The notes beneath the pieces were generated by a model, which saw only the letters and a list, made by a program, of their open reading frames with translations, had not been told where the DNA came from and did not search any database. Made by a program: the position numbers and the translations under genes. Positions 25,401-35,433 of a DNA stretch of 64,000 nt are shown piece by piece. The stretch's first letter is position 1. Each line of letters begins with the position of its first letter. Source of the DNA: Cryptomeria japonica (lineage: Eukaryota > Streptophyta > Pinopsida > Cupressales > Cupressaceae); NCBI RefSeq assembly GCF_030272615.1, contig NC_081408.1, positions 202,782,191 through 202,846,190 on the forward strand. The letters are read 5' to 3'.

Positions 25401-25699
25401 TAGCAAATTTTGAGGAAGAATTACTCAAATTGGAAAGAGAAAAAGAAAGAATAATAAATAAGGCAAAACATTTGAGATCTAAACTGAGTCCCAGGTTGGA
25501 CTATTTAGCATCTTTGTGGAAGCAAATTTCAGAGGCACTAACACAGGGAAGCAAAACACCGACAGAGCATTTGCAGGATCTCACTGGTATAGTAAAGAGG
25601 ACTGAGACAGCAATAAAAGATAGTAAGAAGTTTATGGATAGTTTAAACTTAATTTTGGGAGATCTTTTTCAGATAATAACTACCCAACTACAAGGTTGA
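22448..25699 (+). pseudogene. Element B ORF2: long protein of unknown function
   Basis: A reading frame of about 1080 codons starts Met-Ala-Ser at 22448 and ends at TGA 25697. It has frame changes and stops, notably TAG at 22820 (Trp in A and C) and TAG at 23452 (Trp in C, also TAG in A). Regions in order: amino-terminal conserved domain; Asp-Ile-Cys-Glu-Trp-Leu-Lys-Asp-Glu domain (about 23120-23235); basic Pro/Lys-rich patch (23800-23940), a possible nuclear signal; a helical domain to 24290; an acidic Thr/Glu linker; a carboxy-terminal coiled coil (24830-25699). No transmembrane segment or enzyme motif is visible. The middle domain vaguely recalls a putative plant transposon protein family, but I cannot confirm this. 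Confidence 0.6.
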
Positions 25700-25733
25700 G
25701 GATATGGATAGATGAACTACAAACTCTACTACC

Positions 25734-25762
25734 CTTGTCATTGATGCCAAATGGGGAGTAGT
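25734..25762 (+). promoter_or_regulatory. Upstream polypurine-like tract of B
   Basis: CATTGATGCCAAATGGGGAG, a near copy of the sequence before the true polypurine tract, about 140 bp upstream of it. Equivalents exist in A (26977-27001), C (53600-53623) and G (38502-38524). Confidence 0.5.
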
Positions 25763-25874
25763 GGGATGAGAATGTTCAAAACATAGGAATCATATGCTCA
25801 AGGGGAGCCCTCATATTTTTGGTAACATTTTTGGACTACACATTTTTGGATACTTTTTGAAATTTCTCATGAGT

Positions 25875-25966
25875 GTTGCCATCAATGCCAAAGGGGGAGA
25901 TTGTTGGCATATGGACACTCCAATGAGACATTGTATGTGATTGAAGGTTTTATCATTGATGGCAAC
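25875..25966 (+). promoter_or_regulatory. Stem bracketing the B polypurine tract and U3 start
   Basis: GTTGCCATCAATG (25875-25887) pairs perfectly with CATTGATGGCAAC (25954-25966). The loop contains the polypurine tract AAGGGGGAGAT (25891-25901) and the first 50 bases of U3. Confidence 0.65.
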
Positions 25967-26760
25967 CTTGCAATCCTATGGCACTGGCAAGACATTATAC
26001 CGGCAAAGCACTACAAAGGCAACCTTGCAATCCTATGGCACTGGCAAGACATCATACCGACAAAGTATAACACAAGCAAGAGAGTGCACTGGCATCAAAA
26101 GATCACTCTACATTGGCACCGACATAGAAGAAAAGATGTATACTAACACAAAGGCCGACAGGATTTTTGCTATGTAATATTTTGTTTATTATTGTAAGCC
26201 AACTTGGCAAATTGTAAAATGACTCTTATATATAAAGGAGATCATTGTAGACATTTGTAGAAGTGATGTAAGGGCATGAAAGAAAATTATTAGGCAGACC
26301 TAATGTGCAAATTATAGGTCAAGGGTATATGTAGAGAGCAGAGCAGGAACCGGTACTAAATCTGGCATTGAAGATGCTATTGTAAAGCAGTACAAGTCAT
26401 TAGATTAGTATAATCCTTATTGTAAGTTAGTGTGACTTCCCATTGAACAGTGAGCTCTAGGCAGTTGGCCTTCCTGCATGTGCAGGCCCCTATTATAAGT
26501 AATATTCTCTTATTGGCTAGTGAGTGAATATTGTGGGTCATAAATCCCACCAAGGTTTTTCCCACATTGGGTTTTGTCGTTAAACATCTTGTGTTATGGT
26601 GTACTTTTCATGTGGATGTTCTTGATTCTGTTTATTACATTATTTCTTGCATACCGGTACACTGTTATATTATGTTCTGCATGTTTTAACTTAAGAAACT
26701 CTCATTATCGGTTAGATACTGATTCACCCCCCCCTCTCAGTATCTGTGGGACCCCTAACA
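25902..26760 (+). repeat. Element B right LTR
   Basis: 859 bp, TGTTGGC...CTAACA, preceded by the polypurine tract and followed by CTATC. TATA box at 26227-26238. Perfect 9-bp C-loop hairpin at 26714-26745. Confidence 0.93.
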
Positions 26761-26765
26761 CTATC

Positions 26766-26941
26766 TAAATCAACAATTAAAGGAGACAGATGATCAAAGC
26801 AATATATGCATTATCGACCGGGATGATCCAATAGACTGAAACCATTATTTCTGAGAGCACTAAATTCATGTAGAGTCTTAATCTGATTTTGGTAGATATC
26901 TTTTAGATTGTACACAACCGGTTATAGGATATGAGGTATAA
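26766..26941 (+). pseudogene. Element A ORF2, 3' end
   Basis: This remnant resumes A ORF2 after the B insertion and aligns with C 53390-53565 (conserved phrase around Gly-Asp/Glu-Ile-Phe-Gln-Ile). It ends near TAA 26939-26941. It is degraded, but it proves that A continues on the far side of B. Confidence 0.6.
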
Positions 26942-26976
26942 TTTTGAACTCTTTGATTCTTTTTTTGACATCCTTT

Positions 26977-27117
26977 GTCATTGATGTCAGAGGGGGAGTA
27001 GTAGTGTGGAGAAAATGTACAGAAGGGATCATTTCCTCATGGGGAGCACTCTTATTTTTGGATATTGGTTTTTGGATTTTTCTCGTGAGTGTTGCCATCA
27101 ATGCCAGAGGGGGAGAT
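26977..27117 (+). promoter_or_regulatory. 3' non-coding region of A: two polypurine tracts
   Basis: The upstream tract CAGAGGGGGAGTAGT lies near 26988-27002; the true polypurine tract AGAGGGGGAGAT abuts the 3' LTR at 27118. GTTGCCATCAATG (27091-27103) pairs with 27158-27170 inside U3. Confidence 0.6.
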
Positions 27118-27981
27118 TGTTGGAATTATACACTTAGATCAAAATAGTTGATGTTATCATTGATGGCAACCAACTGGTAACATGGTTCATAGGTTACACT
27201 GGCAACAAACATCATTTACTACCACCGGTAGACACAACAAGGTTATTCTCACTGGCATCCATTCTACATAGATAAAAGATCTTACCGACACTCTGAGTCG
27301 ACATGGAAACTATATTGTTTTATATTGTAACTATATTGAATAGCCGACATGATGTATTGTAAAGACTCATATATGTATGAGATCTTGTATGCCATTTTAT
27401 AAGGAAATGAAATGTAATTAGGTAATGAATATAAGCAGTATATGAGAGCTAATATCTATATATGTATTATGATGTAATTTTTTTATGAGAGAATAAGAGT
27501 AGAGCAGAGCGAAGAAAGGTTTATGGCAAAGGTATCTAGCAGAGCTTAAATTGGTACTGAATCCAACATTATAGATGCTATTTTGAGCATTACATTGTCA
27601 TTGGATTTAATCATCCAATGGTGTAGTCAGTGTGACTCCTATTTTATGATTGAGAAATGAGCTCTAGGTTGTTGGCCTTCCTGTATGTGCAAGCCCCTAC
27701 TGTATAAGTAATATTTATTCATATTGGTCAGTGAGTAAATATTGTGGGTCACAAATCCCACTGAGGTTTTTCCCCTACTAGGTTTCCTTGCTAAAAATGT
27801 CTCTGTTATGGTGTGCATTGATGGTTATACTGTTATTTCTATTTATTGCATTATTACTTGTTTACCAATATATTAATTTGGCTTATACAGTTGCAAACAA
27901 GTTTAAATCTTTTTTTAACTGGTTAGACACTGATTCACCCCCTCCCTCTCAATATCTTTGGGACTTTTCAAGTATCTAACA
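27118..27981 (+). repeat. Element A right (3') LTR
   Basis: 864 bp, TGTTGGAATTATACAC...CTAACA, matching 1088-1946. It is followed at 27984 by the resumed E LTR. The C-loop hairpin (27925-27957) has two mismatched pairs. Confidence 0.88.
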
Positions 27982-27983
27982 AT

Positions 27984-29058
27984 ACTATGGTGGTAACCTA
28001 CCCATAGTAAGGTGATACTCTACAGTAGTATGTGAAAATGTTAAAATGAGGAATGCACATGCATTCAGGCACACTGACTAGAGCTCACTACTAAAATATA
28101 ATTTCCTAGAAGGCTACAATCCTCATGGAAGTCTTAGTAACTTACAATTAAATTTGGAATACAATCTGGAAGAAGTGAACTGAAAGAATAGCATCTCTAA
28201 ATGCCTGATTACAGTTTCGGTTAAGTATAGATGTTTGCCTTGCAACACCAATCTCACCTCAAACTAAAATAATGAAGGATAAATCACTTGTTCACACACA
28301 AATATCTCTTTGAAAATGTAGATACAACATCGATACCCAAATTACATGACTGTATCACCTATATATACAATTCATCAACCTTGACAACAATGTTAGCTAA
28401 ACCCTCAACCCTCATTACAAAATTACATCACACAATACAAAGATGGACCACCGGATCAATATAATGGTTTACATAGCATAAAATGGTCCTAAACCAAATT
28501 CCCAAATGCACAACACCACCAAAAATCATGCCAAGATCAATCGCAACATGCTACACCACCAGGAAAACCGCATAACACAAAAATCATCATTGGTTGATAG
28601 AAACCAGTAAAAACTCACACAACGATTAATGTGGATCTCCAAAACAAATAGGAAATGACTAGAAAACACCATCCAACATGTTAGAATCATTAGGAATAGT
28701 TGCACCAACACCACTTTTCAAATCTTCATCGGTCAATATCTGAAAGCTCAAGACACAACCAATCAGTAACTATCACAAAGAAAGATAACTTGTGGAGCAT
28801 CAAATTACGATCCATATAAAATGAAGATACACAAGACCATCCCAAGAAATATCCCAAAAGCTCAGCACAAGATCTGATCACATTAGAAAATATCGGAGGA
28901 TATACTAAACTCAGTAAAATAGTGATCATCAAACCAACACTACAAACCGGATCATAAGATCTTCCCAATCTACAATCATCAGAATAAATCATAGGAATAT
29001 GTTGACATTAATGACAAAAACATATCCTAGCAGCAACAATGACCAACAATATCCAACA
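27984..29058 (-). repeat. Element E 5' LTR, main (right) piece
   Basis: Minus-strand LTR resumed after element A. It matches the F LTR in order (leader motif with AGAGCTCACT near 28079, TGGTGGTAACC near 27990) and ends at CCAACA (29053-29058), the reverse complement of a TGTTGG LTR start. A TATA-like TGTATATATAGG (minus) lies at 28357-28370. There is no coding content. Confidence 0.7.
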
Positions 29059-29801
29059 ACATTTTGTTCTAGATATGCATTAGAGGTTGAGTTAGAATAT
29101 TGTTATGGGTCTCATGATAGTGTGGAGATATACATTAGGTAATTTGCATTGGAAGATGTCTTTTGGTTGACTAACTGCTAAGTTTTAATGTTTATCTACA
29201 CGTTATATTTTAATGGTGACTTTGGAGGATGTGTTAGCATGTATAGCTCACTGAATTCAATTTGGAATGATGTATTATGCTAGTTTTGGGTCCCCTCTTT
29301 CTCTTGGAGTGGATTGCTTTGAGTATTTTTGGTCTGAGTGGCTTACTTTATGCAATATTATTTATTTTGGTGGTGGTTGACTCTCAATTAGGTTTTTTGA
29401 TGATCTAAATTGCATTTAAGGAGTGTGGATGTATGAGTTGTGTGTGGGATAGAGCATGAATTGATTAGAAGAAAAAGTGAATTATATTCAAGTAGATTTG
29501 AGACTATGATGTGCAAATATTAGTTTGTGAAGAGATTTGAAGGTGATAAATTCAATGAGATAGTGTCTTTAGATATTTGTGGTCATCATATGGGTAGGTC
29601 CACAAAGATGGAGGATGAAAAAGTGGTCTTAAGATGCCATTTTTTTCTAAAATCAGCAAAGTCTAAACTTTGATGAGAAATTGAAGATAGGTACATAAAA
29701 AATTTGAAGATGCAACAATCTACAAAAGTTGAAGCACTTTGACTCTACTTTCTAAACTATTCATTTGTTTTGAAAATGGAGGAGATTAAGGGTTTAAAAA
29801 A

Positions 29802-29867
29802 GGGGCACCACATTTAATGGTCCTATTTTTTTAGAAAAAAATAACATAGCACAAAATGTGGTGCCCC
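29802..29867. repeat. Inverted repeat, 14-bp perfect arms
   Basis: Arms 29802-29815 and 29854-29867 are exact reverse complements, with an inner A/T-rich foldback (TATTTTTTT/AAAAAAATA). Confidence 0.8.
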
Positions 29868-30526
29868 TAAAACATCAACTTTGTTTTAAAATTTTGCAAA
29901 TCATTGTAGTAAGAAAGTAGCTAACACATTGAAGTTTATGCCAGATTTTTTGGCTAATTCTTTTATCAATATTTAAATTTTTACAAATTTTTTAAGTGGA
30001 CACATCCTAAAAAATACAAATTTGAGTGTGCTCCCCCAAAAATTTGTGAGAACTAATTAAAAATCAGATTTTTTTTAAAAATTGTGTAGAATGGAGTCTA
30101 GTTTCTAAAAATGTAATTTGTTTCAAAATTCGATAAATGGGTAAAAATATATGGCCAAATAATGACATGTTGGTTTTTAACAAAAGCTAGACACACTAAC
30201 AAAAGAAATTATGGATGAAGACCTTAACATTATCAAAATGTGAAAAGAATTATATGGTTGGATATCTAAGAGAGATCTTGATGATTGTATGGTGTTTTTT
30301 TATTGCATTAAAACACATGCAAACCTAACAAAGAGCACAAACAAAAATGTTAGAAAATTTTCAACATTCGCTGGAAAACACATCTCAAGCCTAAGAAGGG
30401 TGACCAAGCTTTTGGGTTGGATGCCCAAGGCAAATTCAATCCTTGGTCTTGGTGTTTTCCAATGCAGCACATTTAGCCAAATTTGGCACATTCCACATGA
30501 AAAAAAATTAAAATTCCATTTGCCGT

Positions 30527-30573
30527 GCACCTTATTTGGTGTGCGCCATATTTGGTGCACACCAAATAAGGTG
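30527..30573. repeat. Inverted repeat, 17-bp arms, 12-bp loop
   Basis: The arm at 30527-30544 and the complementary arm at 30557-30573 centre on a short loop; nearby ATTTGGCAC/GTGCCAAAT copies extend the symmetry. Confidence 0.75.
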
Positions 30574-30636
30574 TGTGCCAAATGTATTTCATAGCATTTT
30601 TCATCTTAGAATGCATAAAGTGTTATCTCTCTTGGA

Positions 30637-30714
30637 ATATATACATAAAATATAACATTTAAGTATAAGAAATAAAAAAGTATTTCTTATACTAAGTTTT
30701 ATTTATGTATATAT
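30637..30714. repeat. Foldback, two nested inverted repeats
   Basis: Inner arms AAGTATAAGAAATA (30661-30674) and TATTTCTTATACT (30681-30693); outer arms ATATATACATAAA and TTTATGTATATAT. It could be a small MITE, but no clear target duplication was found. Confidence 0.6.
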
Positions 30715-30838
30715 TGTCAGAATGTTTGAGAGTGGTTCCAAATCTCTTGGAGTTATAATGTAGATTGTAGTTTTTTGAGTATTCATATAAATTTTAGACT
30801 TAGTCAAATTTTAGTAATCAACATGCTTATATCAGCAT

Positions 30839-31601
30839 CATCTCTCTCATCTCTTCCCTACATTCCCCCTATCTCTTCCTTAACCCTTAACTTTCTCTCT
30901 CTTAGGTCTCTCCCTCTCTACTTCCTTCCCTCTCTTAGGTATCTCTCCCTCTCTTTCCCATATCCCTCACCCTCTCTCTCTCTCTTTCGTCCATCCCTCT
31001 CTTTCCCTCTTTCACTTGGGATCTCTTTTTATCTCCCTCTCTTAACTATCTCTATCTCTCACTCTCTCCCCCTCTCTTTGGTGTCTCTCTCCCATTCTCT
31101 CCCTCTCCCTCTCCCTCCCCTTCTCTTCCTTTGAAAATTATTTATTTCCCTTTATCTCTCATTCTCTATCCCCCTCTCTCCATTTCTCTTTCTCTCAAGC
31201 CTCTCTCTTATCCTCTCTATTAAGTCTCTTGCTATCAACCTTTATCTATCTATCTCTCACTCTCCTCCTCTCTCGGGTGTCTCTCTCTTTCATTATTTCT
31301 CTCTATCTTTCCCTCTAACTCTTTTTCCCTCTCTTTGTCTTGTTCCCTCTCTCTCTCTATCTCTCTCTCTAACACTCTTTCCCTCTCTTTCTCTCCCATT
31401 ATTTCTCTCTTAAGTTCCTCTCCCTCTCTACCTCTATCTCTCTATTCCAGTCTCCTCCTATGTCAAGTGTATCTCTCTCCCATTCTCTCCCTCTCCCCCT
31501 CCCTCTCCCTCTCTCTCTCTCTCACACATTCTATATCACTTAATTCTTTCCATCTTAGCCTCTATCTATTTATCTCATCTCCCCTTCTATCAGGTGTATC
31601 T
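30839..31601. repeat. CT-rich polypyrimidine tract, part 1
   Basis: Irregular CTCTCTCCCTCTC minisatellite with recurring TTAGGTCTC and TATCTC phrases. Part of a once continuous tract of about 2.2 kb. TATCT (31597-31601) is the duplicated target of element G. It yields spurious Ser/Leu-rich open frames. Confidence 0.9.
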
Positions 31602-32238
31602 TGTTGGTATTATGGATGAATTGATTATGTGTTGCATTGATGTCAACACTAGCGGTTATGGTTGGCTACCGACAGATAGGTTTTGGTTACTGATAGAAGA
31701 TCTAGTGTTACTGGTAGAAGAGACTATCTCTTAGACACTTCTGACTTGTTTGGATCAATGGAGTATGTTTTATTTTATGTGTTATATGCTTCTGGTGCAT
31801 GTTTTGGTAAGTTGGTAATGACCTGGTAATTGGATGCTATCATACACTTTTGTAAACCCTTGCCAACATTGGTTTAAGGTTTAACCGGTAGAGCTTTCAC
31901 TGAGAAATCCTGACAAGATGCATAAGTTGTGGTGGTGTGGCTTCTAGATGGATTTTAGGATGCTGAAGATGTTCTTTGATCATGATTCAACTGCTTGAAG
32001 ACATTGCTTTGGCATAATGGACCCAGAATAGGTCTGGTGCCTATTTAGGTTATGGACTGGTATCATGTTAACTTGTACTCTACACATTACCAGGATGTTT
32101 TGGGATGTTCTATGGATTGGTTATTGTTGTTTTAGTCTTAAGCCGACATGGCATATCATTGTAATATTGATTTATGTAATGATTCTATTGTAATATCTTT
32201 TAGGTGGCCGACCTAATTAGTTTAAGCCTTAGGGTTGG

Positions 32239-32245
32239 TATAAAA
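32239..32245 (+). promoter_or_regulatory. TATA box in G left LTR
   Basis: TATAAAA after GGTTGG, with the same motif at 39350-39356 in the right LTR. Confidence 0.6.
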
Positions 32246-32794
32246 TGATGTAAGATCTCATTGTAGATCATGGGATGGAAATGAAAATATACTCATAGTC
32301 TTGGAATGCAATATCATATGCAAAGGAGATTTGGTCGATCATAGGTGATCTAATTGGGATTAAGGAAGAGGTCAAAGGCCTCCGGTATTGAGCTTAATCA
32401 GGACTATAATCAGGCATGGTAGATGCTATCTCTGGTAGTTCACTCTATTGGATTGTTGTCCATTTATCTTGAGGTGGTTATAACCTCATTATAGTCAGTG
32501 AGACTCTTTTGTAATGAGCACAACGCTCTAGGTAGTGTTCCTTCTTGCATGTGCAGGCACCTCATTGTATCACATACTTTCTATAGAAGTATCATCTAAT
32601 TGTGGGTAGGCTTCCCACCATGGTTTTTCCCTTTTCAGGTTTTCCATGTACAAATCATGGTGTTATGTGGTATGGTTGCATTGTGTTGATTATTTGTTTT
32701 ATTGTTAAGTTGTATTGCTTACCGGTATTTGTTTCTGCTTTACCGGTACTTAATCTGGTTAAAGGTTATTAAGTGGATTAAATGATATAGTCTA

Positions 32795-32829
32795 TGAACA
32801 ACTGATTCATGCCCCCCCTCAGTTGTTCA
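32795..32829 (+). promoter_or_regulatory. C-loop hairpin upstream of G primer site
   Basis: TGAACAACTGA (32795-32805) and TCAGTTGTTCA (32819-32829) form an 11-bp perfect stem with a loop of TTCATGCCCCCCC. It sits 15 bases before the LTR end. Family-specific stems at the same place occur in A, B, C, E, F and H. Confidence 0.65.
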
Positions 32830-32846
32830 CCGGTTATGCTAACAAT

Positions 32847-32858
32847 TGGTATCAGAGC
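32847..32858 (+). promoter_or_regulatory. Primer binding site of element G
   Basis: TGGTATCAGAGC two bases after the LTR. Confidence 0.9.
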
Positions 32859-32902
32859 TTTGGTCCTATTTTGCAAAAGCTTAACCACTTGAGGTAGATC
32901 CT

Positions 32903-34040
32903 ATGACAGCTAGCACTTCAAATCCATCAGCAACTATTTTCAAAAGATTAATCCCTAAGCTTGATGGAAAAAATTATGGGATATGGAAAATTCAAATCGA
33001 GACTCATGTTAGATGTCTTGGAAAGGATATTTGGGAGATCACTAAGAAAGGATACACACCTTATGATCTAGCATCTAGTAATCCTACTCCTGCAAACTTG
33101 GATAAGAATATTGGAAATGATTGCAGAGCTAGAGAAGCCCTCTTATATGCACTTACTGAACAACAAATCATGGGATTGACTGATAAATCATCAGCTGAGG
33201 TTATGTGGGAAAAATTGCAAACTCTGAATGAAGGTGATCCTATTGTCAAAATTGCTAAACTTGATGGTTACTGAGTAAGATATGAAAACTTAAAGATGGA
33301 ATATAATGAAAGAATTGTTGTTTTTATGGAAAGAGTAAATGAGATTGTTATGGGAATTCAATGTTGTGGAGGATTTCTGAGTGAATATGAAATAGTTTCC
33401 AAAGTCTTGAGAGCCTGTCCACCGACTTACAAGACAACTGCAATTAATGAGCTGAGAACAATGGCTCTCTTCAGTTAACAGAGACATTCTGATTGAGAAA
33501 TTATCTGCTTTTGAACTTGAAGAATTTGAAGAATTTGGATCTTCTAGAGCTATAAAGTTTGAACCTACTTTTCATGCATCATCATCATCATCATCTACTA
33601 GAAAAAGTGATTGGAAAGTCCTATATGCAAAAGAATTAGAAGACATGAGGAAAGAAGATGAACAATTTGAGCAACTTGAAGCCTTATTTGCTAGAAGAGT
33701 ACCTAAAGGACCGATAGGAAGTAAGTATGAAGGAAAAGCAGCTTTTAAATGTTTTCCATGTAATAAGATTGGTCATTCAATATCTAGATGTCCTAAAAGG
33801 AATGGAAGATCTGAGGAAAGAGTTAAGAAATCATTTAAGCCTAACCATAAGATATATAGATTCAAGAAAAGTAAACAATGCTACATAGTGGATGAGGAAG
33901 GAGTAAGTGATGACTTTGGAGATGAATTGACAGAAGACTTTGCTATTGGATGCGACAATGGAAAGGAATGGGTGTTCTATGCTTTAAAGGAAAATGAATC
34001 AGAACTGGCTATCATGAATGAAGAAAAGGCCTTGGCATAA
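32903..34040 (+). pseudogene. Element G gag
   Basis: Copia Gag starting Met-Thr-Ala-Ser at 32903, with the Lys-Leu-Asp-Gly-Lys-Asn...Ile-Trp-Lys-Ile core (UBN2/retrotran-gag type), then one zinc knuckle, Cys-Phe-Pro-Cys...His...Cys, near 33752-33793. It is broken by TGA at 33272 (probably from CGA) and by a frameshift near 33470 that shifts the following Asn-Arg-Asp block. Gag forms the particle and packages RNA. It aligns throughout with the F gag on the other strand. Confidence 0.85.
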
Positions 34041-34775
34041 AAAGTTGAAGATAAGGATGAATGGGTAATTGATAGTTGATTCTTACATCATATGACTGGA
34101 GATAAAAGAATTTTTTTGTCCCTGCAAGAATACAATTGTGGTCAAGTCAGATTTGGAGATGACAAAGAATGTATGATCAAAGGTAGAGGTATTATTTCTC
34201 TGGATGGTAAGCATAATACTGATAATGTCTATTATGTAGAAGGTTTAAAGAATAATCTTTTGAGTGTTGTTCAATTGGTGGACAAGGATTTCCAAATTCA
34301 GTTTAAAGATAAAAAATGCAAAATCATTAACAAGACTGGTTTGGAGATTACAACTAGTATTCAGACTAGAGGTAATATGTTTCACTTGATCACTGGTAAT
34401 AAGACATGTTTGATTGCTCATATTGATGAGAGTTGGTTATGGCATAATAGGTTGTGCCATGTTAATTTTGATTGTATTGTTAAGATCAGTTCAACTAAGG
34501 TAGTTAGAGATATACCTAAGATTATGAAGCCTCATAATCCGACATGTAAGGAATGTGAATTGGGAAAGCAAGTTAGAAGTTGTTTTAAGAGCATACATGA
34601 TAAATCTAATGATGTACTTGATTTGATTCATACTGACTTATATGGTCCAGCAAGGACTAGAAGCTTTAAAGGTGGTAGGTATTTCATGTTGATTATTGAT
34701 GACTATTCTAAGATGATGTGGGTGACTTTTCTAAGGGAGAAGTATGAAAGCCTTCGAGAAATTCAAGATCTTTAA
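34041..34775 (+). pseudogene. Element G protease and integrase amino end
   Basis: The protease site reads Val-Ile-Asp-Ser followed by TGA where Gly/Cys is expected (about 34068-34080), so the Asp-Ser-Gly motif is lost. The His-Met-Thr-Gly flank remains. From 34092 an open stretch of 227 codons covers the pre-integrase zinc domain (His...His...Cys-Lys-Glu-Cys, about 34433-34560) and the first catalytic Asp of integrase in His-Thr-Asp-Leu-Tyr-Gly-Pro. A frameshift near 34745-34775 moves the rest to another frame. Confidence 0.85.
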
Positions 34776-35289
34776 AGAAAAGGTTGAAATAGAAATTGGA
34801 TTGAAAATCCAATGTCTAAGATCAAATCAAGGCGATGAGTTTACTTCTCATGAATTTAATAGTTATTGTGAGACAAATGGAATTAGAAGACAGTTATCTA
34901 CACCTCGGACTACTCAGCAAAATGGAGTAGTGGAAAGAAAGAACATAACCATTTTGGATGCAGCAAGATCTATGATGATGGAAGCCAAGTTGCCTCACAT
35001 CTACTAGAGAGATGTAGTGAGTACAACAATCTACACATTCAATAGAGTTCACATCAAAGGTAAAACCGGTAAGACCCCTTACGAATTATGGTTTGGACAA
35101 ACACCTACTATTAAATATTTCAAAATTTTTGGAAGTAAATTCTATATCAAAAGAGATGATTCAATTGGAAAGTTTGATCCTAGATGTGATGAAGGGATAT
35201 TTACTGGTTATTCAGTTCAAAGCAAAGGGATATTTACTGGTTATTCAGTTCAAAGCAAAGAATATAGATGTTATAACAAAATATTGTAG
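34744..35289 (+). pseudogene. Element G integrase core and carboxy end
   Basis: Continues the DDE integrase. The second catalytic Asp is replaced by Asn (Arg-Ser-Asn-Gln-Gly-Asp-Glu-Phe near 34830); the Glu in Asn-Gly-Val-Val-Glu-Arg is kept. A TAG at 35005 falls where F and H have Trp-Arg-Glu. At 35189-35254 an 11-codon segment (Gly-Ile-Phe-Thr-Gly-Tyr...) is tandemly duplicated in frame. The protein would insert cDNA into the genome; this copy cannot. Confidence 0.83.
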
Positions 35290-35433
35290 AAAATTGTGGA
35301 GAGTGCTAATGTGAAACTGGATGAGCAATACAGAAATCAATCTATATCATATGATAGGGAACCAACAGTGGAAATGATCATAACTAACCCAGAAATGCCT
35401 CAACTGGTACAAGAAATTGAGACAGTCACACAA

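Larger units (their letters stand above)
20058..26760 (+). mobile_element. Element B: pol-less LTR retrotransposon
   Basis: 6703 bp, the least interrupted member of the A/B/C family, flanked by CTATC duplications (20053-20057, 26761-26765) inside A ORF2. LTRs are 858 and 859 bp. The interior holds a primer site, ORF1 (20987-22143), a spacer with a TATA-like box, ORF2 (22448-25699) and a polypurine tract. About 4.4 kb of the 5.0-kb interior is ORF1 plus ORF2, yet no retroviral enzyme motif is present. Known non-autonomous classes (LARD, TRIM, TR-GAG) are the nearest concepts; the large second ORF sets this one apart. Confidence 0.9.
29059..30838. other. Unassigned AT-rich DNA with inverted repeats
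   Basis: I see no gene. It includes three foldback motifs: GGGGCACCACATTT at 29802-29815 with its exact complement at 29854-29867; GCACCTTATTTGGTGTGC at 30527-30544 with 30557-30573; and a palindrome around 30637-30714. The open frames at 30289-30594 and its antisense are fortuitous. It may be old host sequence or a decayed DNA element. Confidence 0.5.
31602..32844 (+). repeat. Element G left LTR
   Basis: 1243 bp, TGTTGGTATTATGG...CTAACA. TATA box TATAAAA at 32239-32245. The C-loop hairpin at 32795-32829 has an 11-bp perfect stem. Confidence 0.93.

Noticed and set aside
22448-25699. ORF2 as an envelope-like protein of the kind found in some plant copia elements
   Set aside because: No signal peptide, transmembrane segment or glycosylation-rich ectodomain is visible; the basic patch and coiled coil suggest a soluble or nuclear protein instead.
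30289-30594. Overlapping frames of about 100 codons on both strands as a host gene
   Set aside because: They overlap the inverted repeat at 30527-30573, resemble no known protein, and the surrounding DNA has no gene-like features.
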